From CANHVK01 sp044232905 (GTDB taxonomy: Bacteria > Bacteroidota > Bacteroidia > Flavobacteriales_D > Crocinitomicaceae): 64,000 nucleotides of DNA. The DNA lies in the NCBI GenBank assembly GCA_044232905.1, contig JBIIKZ010000005.1, positions 1 through 64,000 on the forward strand, in the 5' to 3' direction. Positions 1 through 7,853 of the stretch are shown here, in pieces. The notes beneath the pieces are model-generated. The model saw only the letters and a list, made by a program, of their open reading frames with translations, had not been told where the DNA came from and did no database searches. Both the position numbers and the translations under genes were made by a program. Positions within the stretch are counted from its first letter, which is position 1. Every line of letters begins with the position of its first letter.

Positions 1-1
1 T

Positions 2-2068
2 TGTACTTCCAACAATGAAACACAAACGTTGGCAGATCCTGGAGGAATTACCATTTCTTCTTCTAAATCAAATCCTACATCTTGTAGTGGTACCGATGGG
101 AAAATAACTCTTTCAGGATTGACGAATGGTAAAACATATACCTTAAATTATGTCAAAGATGGAGCTGCAACACCGATTACTTCTTCGTTTACCGCTTCAG
201 GAACCACCTATGATATTTCTGGACTAGCAAAAGGTGCATATACAAAAATCAATCTTACTGAAGCTGGATGTACTTCAAATGATGAAGCACAATCCTTGGT
301 TGAACCAAATGCTATTTTTATCACTTCCACTAAAACGGACCCCAGCATATGTGGTGGGATAGATGGAAAAATAACTATTTCAGGATTAACAAATGGTAGC
401 ACGTATGCTTTGAGTTTTGTTAAAGACGGTTCTACTCCTACAACATCTTCGTTTACAACAACAGGAACAGCATACGATATCACTAGTCTTGGAAAAGGTG
501 TTTATACTAAAATAAATGTAACTGAAGCAGGATGTACTTCAAATGATGAAACTCAATCCTTGGTTGATCCAAACGCTATTTCTATCAGTTCTACAAAAAG
601 TGACCCAAGCATCTGTGGTGGTATAAATGGAAAAATAACTATTTCAGGATTGACAAATGGTAGCACGTATGCTTTGAGTTTTGTTAAAGATGGGGCTACT
701 CCCACGACATCTTCGTTTACTACAACAGGAACATCATACGATATCACTAGTCTTGGAAAAGGTGTTTATACTAAAATAAATGTAACTGAAGCAGGATGTA
801 CTTCTAACGATGAGACGCAAACCTTAACTAATCCAGCTGGACCTGCAAAACCTAGTGCAAATTTAACGCAACCAACATGTGAAATAAATTCTGGAACTAT
901 TACAATTACTTCTCCACTTGGCAATTATACATATAGTACAGACGGGGTCAATTATCAAGTTACCCCTATATTTAATTCATTAACAGCAAATAAGAGCTAC
1001 AAAGTACTCGTTAAAGATTTAGGCGGTTGTAAAGACTCTAGTAATTTTAAGATTGATACGATTTTATCTACCCCAACGAATGTAAACTACCTTGTGAAAA
1101 ACGCTACATGTATCTCAACTACTGGATTTATAAATGTTACTAGTCCAATCGGTAGTTATTATTTATACTCGATTAACGGAACTTCATTCCAATCTACAAC
1201 AACCTTTAACAATTTAAATCCCGGGACATATTCATTAACTACTAAAAATTTATCCGGATGTAGTCGCACAAACTCAATTACTATTAAAAATGCACCTGCT
1301 CCACCAAATCAACCATTTGCAATCGTTAAACAACCAGATTGTGACACAAAAACTGGAACGATCACGGTAGTTAATCCTTCTGGAACAAATTATAGTTATA
1401 GTTTGGATAATATTACTTTTCAAAAATCACCAATTTTCGCCTCTAAATCCGCTGGTAATTACACCTATTTCGTAAAAGATACAACGCAATGTTTTTCCTC
1501 AAACACGATTAACGTTCAAGCGCCACCAACATTACCTACAGCTTCTTTTAATTACACCCCAACAGACTTAACCTTACTAAACACGCAAGCCATATTCACT
1601 AACAACTCCTTAAATTCAATTAGTTACAAATGGAATTTTGATGATGGAAGTAAATTTTCCGCCGATAAAAATCCAATCCATGAGTTTCCTGGCATTGCAA
1701 ATGTATATTTTGTGAAATTAACAGCTTTTAATAACCTTTGTTCAGATGATACAACCATTGCGATAACAGTTATTGAAAAGCCAATAATTTATATCCCAAA
1801 TTCATTCACTCCAAATACGGATGAAATTAATAATAGTTTTGTACCAATTATAGCGGGTGGAATTTCTTCTGATTATTACAGTTTATATATATTTAACCGA
1901 TGGGGGAATTTATTGTTTGAGTCACACAACAAAGATATTGGATGGGATGGCACCTACGGGAACAAAATTTGTATACCAGACACTTATATTTGGAAAATTG
2001 AATACAAAGAATCCACAGGAAATAAACTAAAGAAACAATTAGTTGGACACGTAAATCTAATAAATTAA
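2..2068 (+). CDS. SprB-like repeat adhesin with T9SS C-terminal domain, 5'-truncated by window edge
   Basis: The reading frame is open from base 2, and its first residues (CTSNNETQTL) repeat a motif seen later in the protein, so the TTG at 29 is not a real start; the gene begins outside the window. Three repeats of 88-89 residues follow, each with a Cys-Gly-Gly-like centre, GKIT(I/L)SGLTNG and ending CTSND. They resemble SprB repeats of gliding adhesins. About three more divergent Cys-containing units follow, then a PKD-like domain (WNFDDGSKFSAD). The last ~90 residues start PNSFTPN, contain FNRWGNLLFES and WDGTYGN, and end in a positively charged strand; this is the gliding-motility-associated C-terminal domain used by the type IX secretion system. 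The protein is probably exported and surface-attached. A ligand cannot be deduced. Confidence 0.85.
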   Translation, partial: CTSNNETQTLADPGGITISSSKSNPTSCSGTDGKITLSGLTNGKTYTLNYVKDGAATPITSSFTASGTTYDISGLAKGAYTKINLTEAGCTSNDEAQSLVEPNAIFITSTKTDPSICGGIDGKITISGLTNGSTYALSFVKDGSTPTTSSFTTTGTAYDITSLGKGVYTKINVTEAGCTSNDETQSLVDPNAISISSTKSDPSICGGINGKITISGLTNGSTYALSFVKDGATPTTSSFTTTGTSYDITSLGKGVYTKINVTEAGCTSNDETQTLTNPAGPAKPSANLTQPTCEINSGTITITSPLGNYTYSTDGVNYQVTPIFNSLTANKSYKVLVKDLGGCKDSSNFKIDTILSTPTNVNYLVKNATCISTTGFINVTSPIGSYYLYSINGTSFQSTTTFNNLNPGTYSLTTKNLSGCSRTNSITIKNAPAPPNQPFAIVKQPDCDTKTGTITVVNPSGTNYSYSLDNITFQKSPIFASKSAGNYTYFVKDTTQCFSSNTINVQAPPTLPTASFNYTPTDLTLLNTQAIFTNNSLNSISYKWNFDDGSKFSADKNPIHEFPGIANVYFVKLTAFNNLCSDDTTIAITVIEKPIIYIPNSFTPNTDEINNSFVPIIAGGISSDYYSLYIFNRWGNLLFESHNKDIGWDGTYGNKICIPDTYIWKIEYKESTGNKLKKQLVGHVNLIN
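47..841 (+). repeat. Three tandem ~264-bp repeats in the adhesin gene
   Basis: Units run 47-313 (267 bp), 314-577 (264 bp) and 578-841 (264 bp). The codons for CTSN recur at 2, 269, 533 and 797, so at least one further unit lies upstream of the window. The second and third units are nearly identical at nucleotide level over long stretches, while the first differs more. That suggests a recent duplication or gene conversion within the array. Confidence 0.9.
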
Positions 2069-2091
2069 AAATAGGCGGTTTTTCTATCGTA

Positions 2092-2832
2092 TTATTTATT
2101 GGAAACACATCGAACCGACATCGCCGATTTTTTAGATTTAGATACCTTAAAAGATTTAATAGAACCTGCGTAAAACACATAAGCAATCCCACAATCCGGA
2201 AATTTTGCATCTTCTGTAGATGACCAATAAAATCCAAATTTTAATTGATTAATAAAAGTTCCAAACTCCGTTTTATATCCTCCTCCAACAGCATTAAAAT
2301 AAGATGAATTAGTTGCACCAACATTTGGAAGTTCCCACATAGAAGAATCTGTGCTCTTCATTTTACCCCCTGCAATTTCTGATCCTCCTAAAAAATTTAT
2401 TAATTTATCCCAATCATTTTCCGTAGGTACACGAAAACCTTGCGGGCAAACATTTCTATTAGTGACTGTATACCAAGTATATAGCTTTCCGAAATCAATC
2501 GTTGAAGTACCTCCTTGGTATTTCCAATAATACGCAAGCGTATCCTTTGGTGAATCTGCACGATACAAGATTGAACTATCGTTTGGCAACAACGTACGAA
2601 TAGAATCTGTGAGTATTAAATCTTTAATTTTAACTACATCTGAATATCGAACTGTTTTTAAATTTTCCACCATCCATGTTTGGCTACCAATACGAAGTGT
2701 ACTATAAGAACTACCTCCTTTATCTTTAGCAGTAGTATAGGACGGTCCTGTATCTTTCTTTACAACAACTGGCTTTGGTTGGCAAGAAATCAATAGGATT
2801 GAAAAGATTGCTAAACGTATTACTTTGTTCAT
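2092..2832 (-). CDS. FISUMP-domain lipoprotein
   Basis: A 246-residue protein that begins with a lipoprotein signal peptide: MNKVIRLAIFSILLISC, with the lipobox LISC placing the lipidated Cys at 17. After a short Lys/Ser-rich linker it has the pattern IGSQTWMVENLKTVRYSD...YYWKYQ...GKLYTWYTV...VCPQGFRVPTENDWDKLINFLGG...FYWSSTE...SVRCV. This matches the Fibrobacter succinogenes major paralogous domain (FISUMP, TIGR02145), common in Bacteroidota surface lipoproteins. The function of that family is unknown. The gene converges on the adhesin gene with only 23 bp between stops, and no strong terminator is visible there. Confidence 0.75.
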   Translation of the reverse strand: MNKVIRLAIFSILLISCQPKPVVVKKDTGPSYTTAKDKGGSSYSTLRIGSQTWMVENLKTVRYSDVVKIKDLILTDSIRTLLPNDSSILYRADSPKDTLAYYWKYQGGTSTIDFGKLYTWYTVTNRNVCPQGFRVPTENDWDKLINFLGGSEIAGGKMKSTDSSMWELPNVGATNSSYFNAVGGGYKTEFGTFINQLKFGFYWSSTEDAKFPDCGIAYVFYAGSIKSFKVSKSKKSAMSVRCVSNK

Positions 2833-2871
2833 GATTCTAATAGATTTAGGTAAAAATAAAGCAAACCGAAG

Positions 2872-4581
2872 TTACTTTGACCATCTTTCGAAATATTTTT
2901 TCTGTGCTTCCGACTTTTCTTTACTTTCTTGTAAAAAATATTCTGGGTAATACCCTTTACTATCCAAGGTAATTTTCTTGGTTAAGAAAACACCCTTCCT
3001 TTTAACCATAACCGCTATTTCATCTTGGTTAAAGTAACCCAACCAAGCGTCTAGATTACCATTAACATCCATTGCTTGTACAGCTATTATTTCATCTTCT
3101 AGCATTAATCCAGTGATATCCGCAGGAGAATTTGGATAAATGGATTTTATGACAAAATAATTCGCTTGTGGTAAGGTTTTTATACCCAAATTAGATTGAC
3201 TTATTTTATCATTCGGTTTTGAGGCCATCTTCAAACCAATTATATCGAATGAAGTTTGAAGTAATTGTGTATAATCAGTTACATTATGTACATAATTTTC
3301 AAAGAGAGATGTAACATTTGTTCCTGCAAACGATGCTATTGCATTCCTATAATCTTGTTCTGAAACCCCTTTATTTTTCCGGTAAAAATCTTCGTATAGA
3401 TGTTTCATTACATCATCCAAGGAATATTTTCCATCCGAATTTTTAATAATAAACACATCAAAAACAAAAGACAACAAACAACCTTCAGTATAAATTGAAA
3501 CTTTACGGTTTGGTGCTCCAGGAACATACCCATCCAACCATGTATCAAAAGAAGATTGTGCTACTGAGTAATTAAATCTAGCTGGATTATCAAAATGTTT
3601 TTGCAGTTGCGCATTCATTTCATTGAAATATTCTTTTAGATCAAAAACACCACTCTTATATAAAAAAAGATCTCCCATATAGGTTGTTACACCTTCACAA
3701 AGAAATCCTAATTCAGAATAATTCTCTTTCGTGAAATCATAAGGGAATAATTCAATTGGTCGAATTGCTTTCACATTCCATGTATGGTATAATTCATGGG
3801 AACTTACACCCAATAAATCCTTATAAGCATCTTTAAAAACAGCATAACTTGGACCTAATAATAAAACGGTAGAGCGGCTATGTTCGACACCATGATATGC
3901 TCTAAACGGTACAATTTGTATCAAAAAATGATATTCTTCTACCGGAAAACTTCCAAATTTTTCTATTTGTTTTTCTGAAAAAGCAGTGAAATCGGGTAAT
4001 AATTTTTCCCAATCTACATTTATTTCCCCTTGAAACCAAACATGAAATAAAACTTCACCTACGTTATACGAGTTATGTTGTAATGTATTTGAACAAATGA
4101 ACGGTGAATCAGCAAGTTCATCAAAATCTTTTGCAAACAAGGTATGTTGATCCATTTCTAAAGAAGATGCAATTACATAATCAGCAGGGATTTTGAGATC
4201 TAGAATTGCCCCCTCATTTTCTCTTCCAGCTACAAATGTTAAGCAATTAACTGGATTTACATAAAGTTGTTCTTTAGATAAATACGTGGATCCAGCATTT
4301 AATTCTGCTGCAAAATATGCGTACGTTACTTTAATGATATTCGCACTCTTCGTTTGTACTTCCCAAGCATCTTTCGTTATTTTTTTAAACTGTAGCTCCT
4401 GTCCATTTTCATTGACAACATTAAAACCTTTGATATTTTTAGCAAAGTTACCTAGCTCATAACGACCTGGTCTCCATGCTGGTAATTGGATTATTATGAC
4501 TTCAGAATTTGGTTCAAACTGCATTGAAATTTGAATGTATTGTGCTGAAGGGTTGTCGGCAGAAAGTGTATAATGAATCAT
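2872..4581 (-). CDS. M61 family metallopeptidase with PDZ domain
   Basis: A 569-residue protein. The N-terminal ~170 residues form the beta-rich M61 N-terminal domain. The zinc site is HELYHTW (His262, Glu263, His266), followed by a third-ligand candidate in LCEGVTTYMGD (Glu ~296). A PDZ-like segment lies near residues 445-540 (LGIKTLPQANYFVIKSIYPNSPADITGL). The family includes glycyl aminopeptidases. I start at the ATG at 4581 rather than the in-frame TTG at 4602, because that TTG lies inside a perfect -7 promoter box. No signal peptide is visible from this start, so the protein may be cytoplasmic. Confidence 0.88.
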   Translation of the reverse strand: MIHYTLSADNPSAQYIQISMQFEPNSEVIIIQLPAWRPGRYELGNFAKNIKGFNVVNENGQELQFKKITKDAWEVQTKSANIIKVTYAYFAAELNAGSTYLSKEQLYVNPVNCLTFVAGRENEGAILDLKIPADYVIASSLEMDQHTLFAKDFDELADSPFICSNTLQHNSYNVGEVLFHVWFQGEINVDWEKLLPDFTAFSEKQIEKFGSFPVEEYHFLIQIVPFRAYHGVEHSRSTVLLLGPSYAVFKDAYKDLLGVSSHELYHTWNVKAIRPIELFPYDFTKENYSELGFLCEGVTTYMGDLFLYKSGVFDLKEYFNEMNAQLQKHFDNPARFNYSVAQSSFDTWLDGYVPGAPNRKVSIYTEGCLLSFVFDVFIIKNSDGKYSLDDVMKHLYEDFYRKNKGVSEQDYRNAIASFAGTNVTSLFENYVHNVTDYTQLLQTSFDIIGLKMASKPNDKISQSNLGIKTLPQANYFVIKSIYPNSPADITGLMLEDEIIAVQAMDVNGNLDAWLGYFNQDEIAVMVKRKGVFLTKKITLDSKGYYPEYFLQESKEKSEAQKKYFERWSK

Positions 4582-4599
4582 AGCTGAATTATTAATGAA

Positions 4600-4607
4600 C
4601 AAATATA
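4600..4607 (-). promoter_or_regulatory. -7 promoter box for the M61 peptidase gene
   Basis: On the minus strand this reads TATATTTG, a perfect match to the Bacteroidota -7 consensus TAnnTTTG. It ends 18 bases before the ATG at 4581. No convincing -33 TTTG is seen. Confidence 0.5.
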
Positions 4608-4832
4608 AGTGTTTTTAATCTTAATTAATCTTGAAAAATAATAGCGTTAGTAGTATTTACTTTCTTCCTAGAGGGGAGCGTATGAGGAAGTTGAAATTCA
4701 CCTTTCCTAACAATTCTTAAAGAAGATAAATGTATACTTACAAGCTTTTCAAGTTCAAAATAATCACATGGACAAAAATACTTTCCTAAATATTTATTAA
4801 TTTCACAGCACAAAACAAAAATCGAAATTATT

Positions 4833-6224
4833 ATGAATTACGACATATTAGTTATAGGTAGTGGACCTGGAGGATATGTGACTGCTATTCGCGCATCACA
4901 ACTAGGATTAAAGACTGCTATCATTGAAAGAGAATCCCTTGGAGGTATTTGCTTGAATTGGGGATGTATTCCAACAAAAGCATTACTAAAAAGTGCAAAT
5001 GTATATGAATACCTGACACATGCTTCTGATTACGGAATCAAGGTAGAAGGTGGTTCTCCGGATTTCGATGCAATTATTGCACGTAGTAGAGGTGTTGCTA
5101 ACGGTATGAGTACTGGTATTCAATTTTTGATGAAAAAAAATAAAATTGATGTTATCAAAGGTTCTGGAAAAGTATTACCAGGAAAAAAAGTTGCTGTCAC
5201 TGCAGAAGACGGAACAGTAACTGAATATTCTGCGGATAAAGGAGTTATTTTAGCAACAGGAGCTCGTTCCCGTCAATTACCAAACGTACCACAAGACGGT
5301 AAAAAAGTAATTGGATACCGCGAAGCAATGACATTAGCTTCTCAACCTAAAAAAATGGTGGTAATTGGTTCTGGTGCAATTGGTCTAGAATTTGCTTATT
5401 TCTACAACACATTAGGAACAGATGTAACCATTGTTGAATTCCTTGGAAACATTGCAAACGTTGAGGATGAAGAAGTTTCAAAACAATTAGAGAAATCCTT
5501 CAAAAAATCTGGTGTTAAAGTTTTAACTAATTCATCTGTTGAATCTGTTGATACATCCGGGACAGGTTGTATAGTAACTATAAAAACTGCAAAAGGAGAA
5601 GAAAAAATTGCATGTGATATCGTATTATCTGCTGCAGGAATTGAAACAAATCTTGAAAATTTAGGATTAGAGCAAGTTGGTATTGCAACAGATAGAGGTC
5701 GCGTTTTAGTAAATGAATATTACCAAACAAATATCCCAGGATATTATGCAATCGGTGATATCGTTCCTGGTCCAGCATTAGCGCACGTTGCTTCAGCAGA
5801 AGGTATTATTTGTGTAGAGCAAATTGCTGGGCACCATCCAGAACCATTAGACTATGGAAATATCCCAGGTTGTACCTACTGTTCCCCAGAAGTTGCTTCT
5901 GTAGGATTAACAGAAAAAGCTGCGCGAGAAAAAGGATTAGACATCAAAATTGGTAAATTCCCTTTCTCTGCATCTGGAAAAGCAAGTGCTGCAGGTGCAA
6001 AAGATGGTTTTGTAAAATTAATTTTCGATGCAAAATACGGTGAACTTTTAGGTGCACACATGATTGGTGCAAACGTTACAGAAATGATTGCTGAAATTGT
6101 TGCTATTCGTAAGTTAGAAGTAACAGGAGAAGCTTTAATTAAAACTGTACACCCTCACCCTACTATGTCTGAAGCAATTATGGAAGCTGCTGCTGCTGCA
6201 TATGGTGAAGTGATCCATTTATAA
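4833..6224 (+). CDS. lpdA: Dihydrolipoyl dehydrogenase (E3)
   Basis: A 463-residue cytoplasmic flavoenzyme that reoxidises dihydrolipoamide of the 2-oxoacid dehydrogenase and glycine cleavage complexes, using NAD+. The FAD-binding GSGPGG is at residues 9-14. The redox-active disulfide GGICLNWGCIPTKA has Cys40 and Cys45. A second Rossmann motif (VVIGSGAIGLEFA) lies near 175 for NAD. The C-terminal interface has the catalytic HPHPTMSEA. The length is normal for the family. The gene stands alone between a divergent peptidase gene and a convergent nuclease gene. No genes for the other complex subunits are nearby, so which complex it serves is unknown; it may serve several. Confidence 0.96.
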   Translation: MNYDILVIGSGPGGYVTAIRASQLGLKTAIIERESLGGICLNWGCIPTKALLKSANVYEYLTHASDYGIKVEGGSPDFDAIIARSRGVANGMSTGIQFLMKKNKIDVIKGSGKVLPGKKVAVTAEDGTVTEYSADKGVILATGARSRQLPNVPQDGKKVIGYREAMTLASQPKKMVVIGSGAIGLEFAYFYNTLGTDVTIVEFLGNIANVEDEEVSKQLEKSFKKSGVKVLTNSSVESVDTSGTGCIVTIKTAKGEEKIACDIVLSAAGIETNLENLGLEQVGIATDRGRVLVNEYYQTNIPGYYAIGDIVPGPALAHVASAEGIICVEQIAGHHPEPLDYGNIPGCTYCSPEVASVGLTEKAAREKGLDIKIGKFPFSASGKASAAGAKDGFVKLIFDAKYGELLGAHMIGANVTEMIAEIVAIRKLEVTGEALIKTVHPHPTMSEAIMEAAAAAYGEVIHL

Positions 6225-6263
6225 TTAGGAGAGACGAGAGTTTTGAGTGAAGACAATATTATT

Positions 6264-6294
6264 AAAAGCTGTTTCGAAAGAAGCGGCTTTTTTT
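6264..6294. terminator. Bidirectional terminator between lpdA and the endonuclease gene
   Basis: Twelve paired positions (6264-6275 with 6280-6291, two of them G-U on the plus-strand RNA) close on a GAAA tetraloop (6276-6279). A T-run to 6294 follows on the plus strand. The A-run at the start of the stem gives a U-tract on the minus strand, so it could serve both convergent genes. Confidence 0.75.
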
Positions 6295-7666
6295 AATTTA
6301 CAACAAATTTTCTTCGAATAACTTCTCCCCTAGTCAATCTAATTTCTAGTATGCAAAATGTACTTTCTGTATAACATCTATCTTTTTGAAATTGAAAATC
6401 ATTTGGAAAATCATGAATTAATTTCTTACCAGCTGCATCATAAATTAAAATTTGTGTAATTATTTCTTCCGATATTATCCTAAGAATAGAATTACCATAT
6501 TGAATAGCCAATTTTTCATTCGTGTTCTCGTTGAGCGAATTACTACATGTACCTTTGATTTTGACCAACTTCGAAAAGTCGATATAACATGCATATTCTG
6601 GATGATCTATAAAGGGGTTCCGATTTCCCTGTAGATAATAAATATATTCTTGCCGAGCAATTTCATAGTTATCTGGTGGATCTTGAAAATGCCATTTTTT
6701 CAGTACCTCTTGCTCTTGAAAATTTGGGAAACTCCAATTTTCAGAACCTTCATTGTTGTAAACAATAGACATATACATCATTGCGCGGGCTGCATTTCCT
6801 TTATGTGGATCTCTTGGCTCATAAACAATTTGGTTACCCGAATATCCTAACTTTCCTTCCAAATAGGTGTAAAGTACTTTTCCGCTTACTTCGCCTAAAG
6901 GAAAATTATTTCTTACCGTATTTGCCTTATCTAAATTTGTTGGATATAAATTATGTAAATCACTGTATTCTCGTAATGGAGGATTGTCGGCAGGATAGGA
7001 AGGCATCCAAGAATGCGCAAAGGTATGCTCTCTACTATATCCTGCTTTCATCCAATCAAAAGGCTCTTCTACTATTTTTTTTTCTCCTGAATAAACACAT
7101 TGAACAAATGTTTTTCCCGCAATTGTATCTTGCAATTCAAGCGAAGAAAGTACCGTATTTTTATACGAAGAATATGCTATAAGCTGATGCTTTGATATCA
7201 GATTCGATAAATTGGCAAGAAAATTAGGAGCTGTTAATGAAATAGACTCATATAAATCTGAAGTAGATAGTCCTAAAGAGGAAACTTTGAAAGATAATGG
7301 TTTTTCAGTAAGATAGTTAACTTTTCCTTCTGATAGATAGGTAGCATATATTGCGAAATTATAGGTCGTATTTGCCCTGACAGCCCTTGGTTGAAAAATG
7401 GTATCCAAGCTACATTGAACTACTTTAGCGTTCCCTAGCCTATCTCCCCTTAAGTAACTCTTTCCATTTTCAGGACTCGCATTAACCAGTTCATTTTCAG
7501 AAACCAGCACCAAATAACTATGTATAAAATCAACCCTGGAAAAAGAAACTTTTATGCTATATGCTGTTACTTCATGTAACTTATATGCAATCGGATTACT
7601 AGAAGGAATTTGAGAAAAACATGCGAAAAATGCAAAAAACAAAAGAAGTGATAGCCTTATTTTCAT
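6293..7666 (-). CDS. Secreted endonuclease I family nuclease with T9SS sorting domain
   Basis: A 457-residue protein with an N-terminal signal peptide (MKIRLSLLLFFAFFACFSQ). Residues ~22-130 look like a fibronectin type III-like beta domain. The nuclease core contains REHTFAHSWMP, EYSDLHNLYPTNLDKANTVRNN and PLGEV, the endonuclease I (EndA/NucM, PF04231) signature with its His and Asn-rich metal site. The last ~75 residues (IYDAAGKKLIHDF...RRKFVVN) resemble a type A T9SS sorting domain. The likely role is extracellular, non-specific DNA/RNA degradation for nutrients, as known for the family. The stop lies at the shared terminator with lpdA. Confidence 0.87.
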   Translation of the reverse strand: MKIRLSLLLFFAFFACFSQIPSSNPIAYKLHEVTAYSIKVSFSRVDFIHSYLVLVSENELVNASPENGKSYLRGDRLGNAKVVQCSLDTIFQPRAVRANTTYNFAIYATYLSEGKVNYLTEKPLSFKVSSLGLSTSDLYESISLTAPNFLANLSNLISKHQLIAYSSYKNTVLSSLELQDTIAGKTFVQCVYSGEKKIVEEPFDWMKAGYSREHTFAHSWMPSYPADNPPLREYSDLHNLYPTNLDKANTVRNNFPLGEVSGKVLYTYLEGKLGYSGNQIVYEPRDPHKGNAARAMMYMSIVYNNEGSENWSFPNFQEQEVLKKWHFQDPPDNYEIARQEYIYYLQGNRNPFIDHPEYACYIDFSKLVKIKGTCSNSLNENTNEKLAIQYGNSILRIISEEIITQILIYDAAGKKLIHDFPNDFQFQKDRCYTESTFCILEIRLTRGEVIRRKFVVN

Positions 7667-7788
7667 CTCGATTAATTATGCTACAAGTTTACTATTGCTA
7701 TTTCAGCAAAACAATCATAAATTCAAAATCGCGTATAAATACGATAGTTTATTACTTGATAAAACAAATAATTCACTCTAATTTTATT

Positions 7789-7807
7789 CTAACGAATAGT
7801 TCGTTAG
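7789..7807. promoter_or_regulatory. Perfect palindrome over the peptidase-gene promoter
   Basis: CTAACGAA (7789-7796) and TTCGTTAG (7800-7807) are perfect inverted repeats with a 3-base centre. The right arm overlaps the -7 box at 7805-7812, so a bound dimeric repressor would block transcription of the S9 peptidase gene. The cognate regulator is not in the window. Confidence 0.5.
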
Positions 7808-7812
7808 TTTTG
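7805..7812 (+). promoter_or_regulatory. -7 promoter box for the S9 peptidase gene
   Basis: TAGTTTTG matches TAnnTTTG exactly and lies 41 bases before the ATG at 7854. No clear -33 element is visible. Confidence 0.5.
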
Positions 7813-7853
7813 TAAGCTATTCAAAAAGGACACTTAAACTAAAAATAACACGT

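Noticed and set aside
47..841. CRISPR-like array suggested by the tandem repeats
   Set aside because: Units are 264 bp, in frame, and encode a protein; there are no short repeats with unique spacers.
4625..4813. 62-codon minus-strand frame between the M61 and lpdA genes
   Set aside because: It starts only 19 bp from lpdA in the opposite direction, leaving no room for promoters, and shows no family pattern.
6452..7182. Plus-strand frames opposite the endonuclease I gene
   Set aside because: They are shadows of a well-supported gene with a clear nuclease signature.
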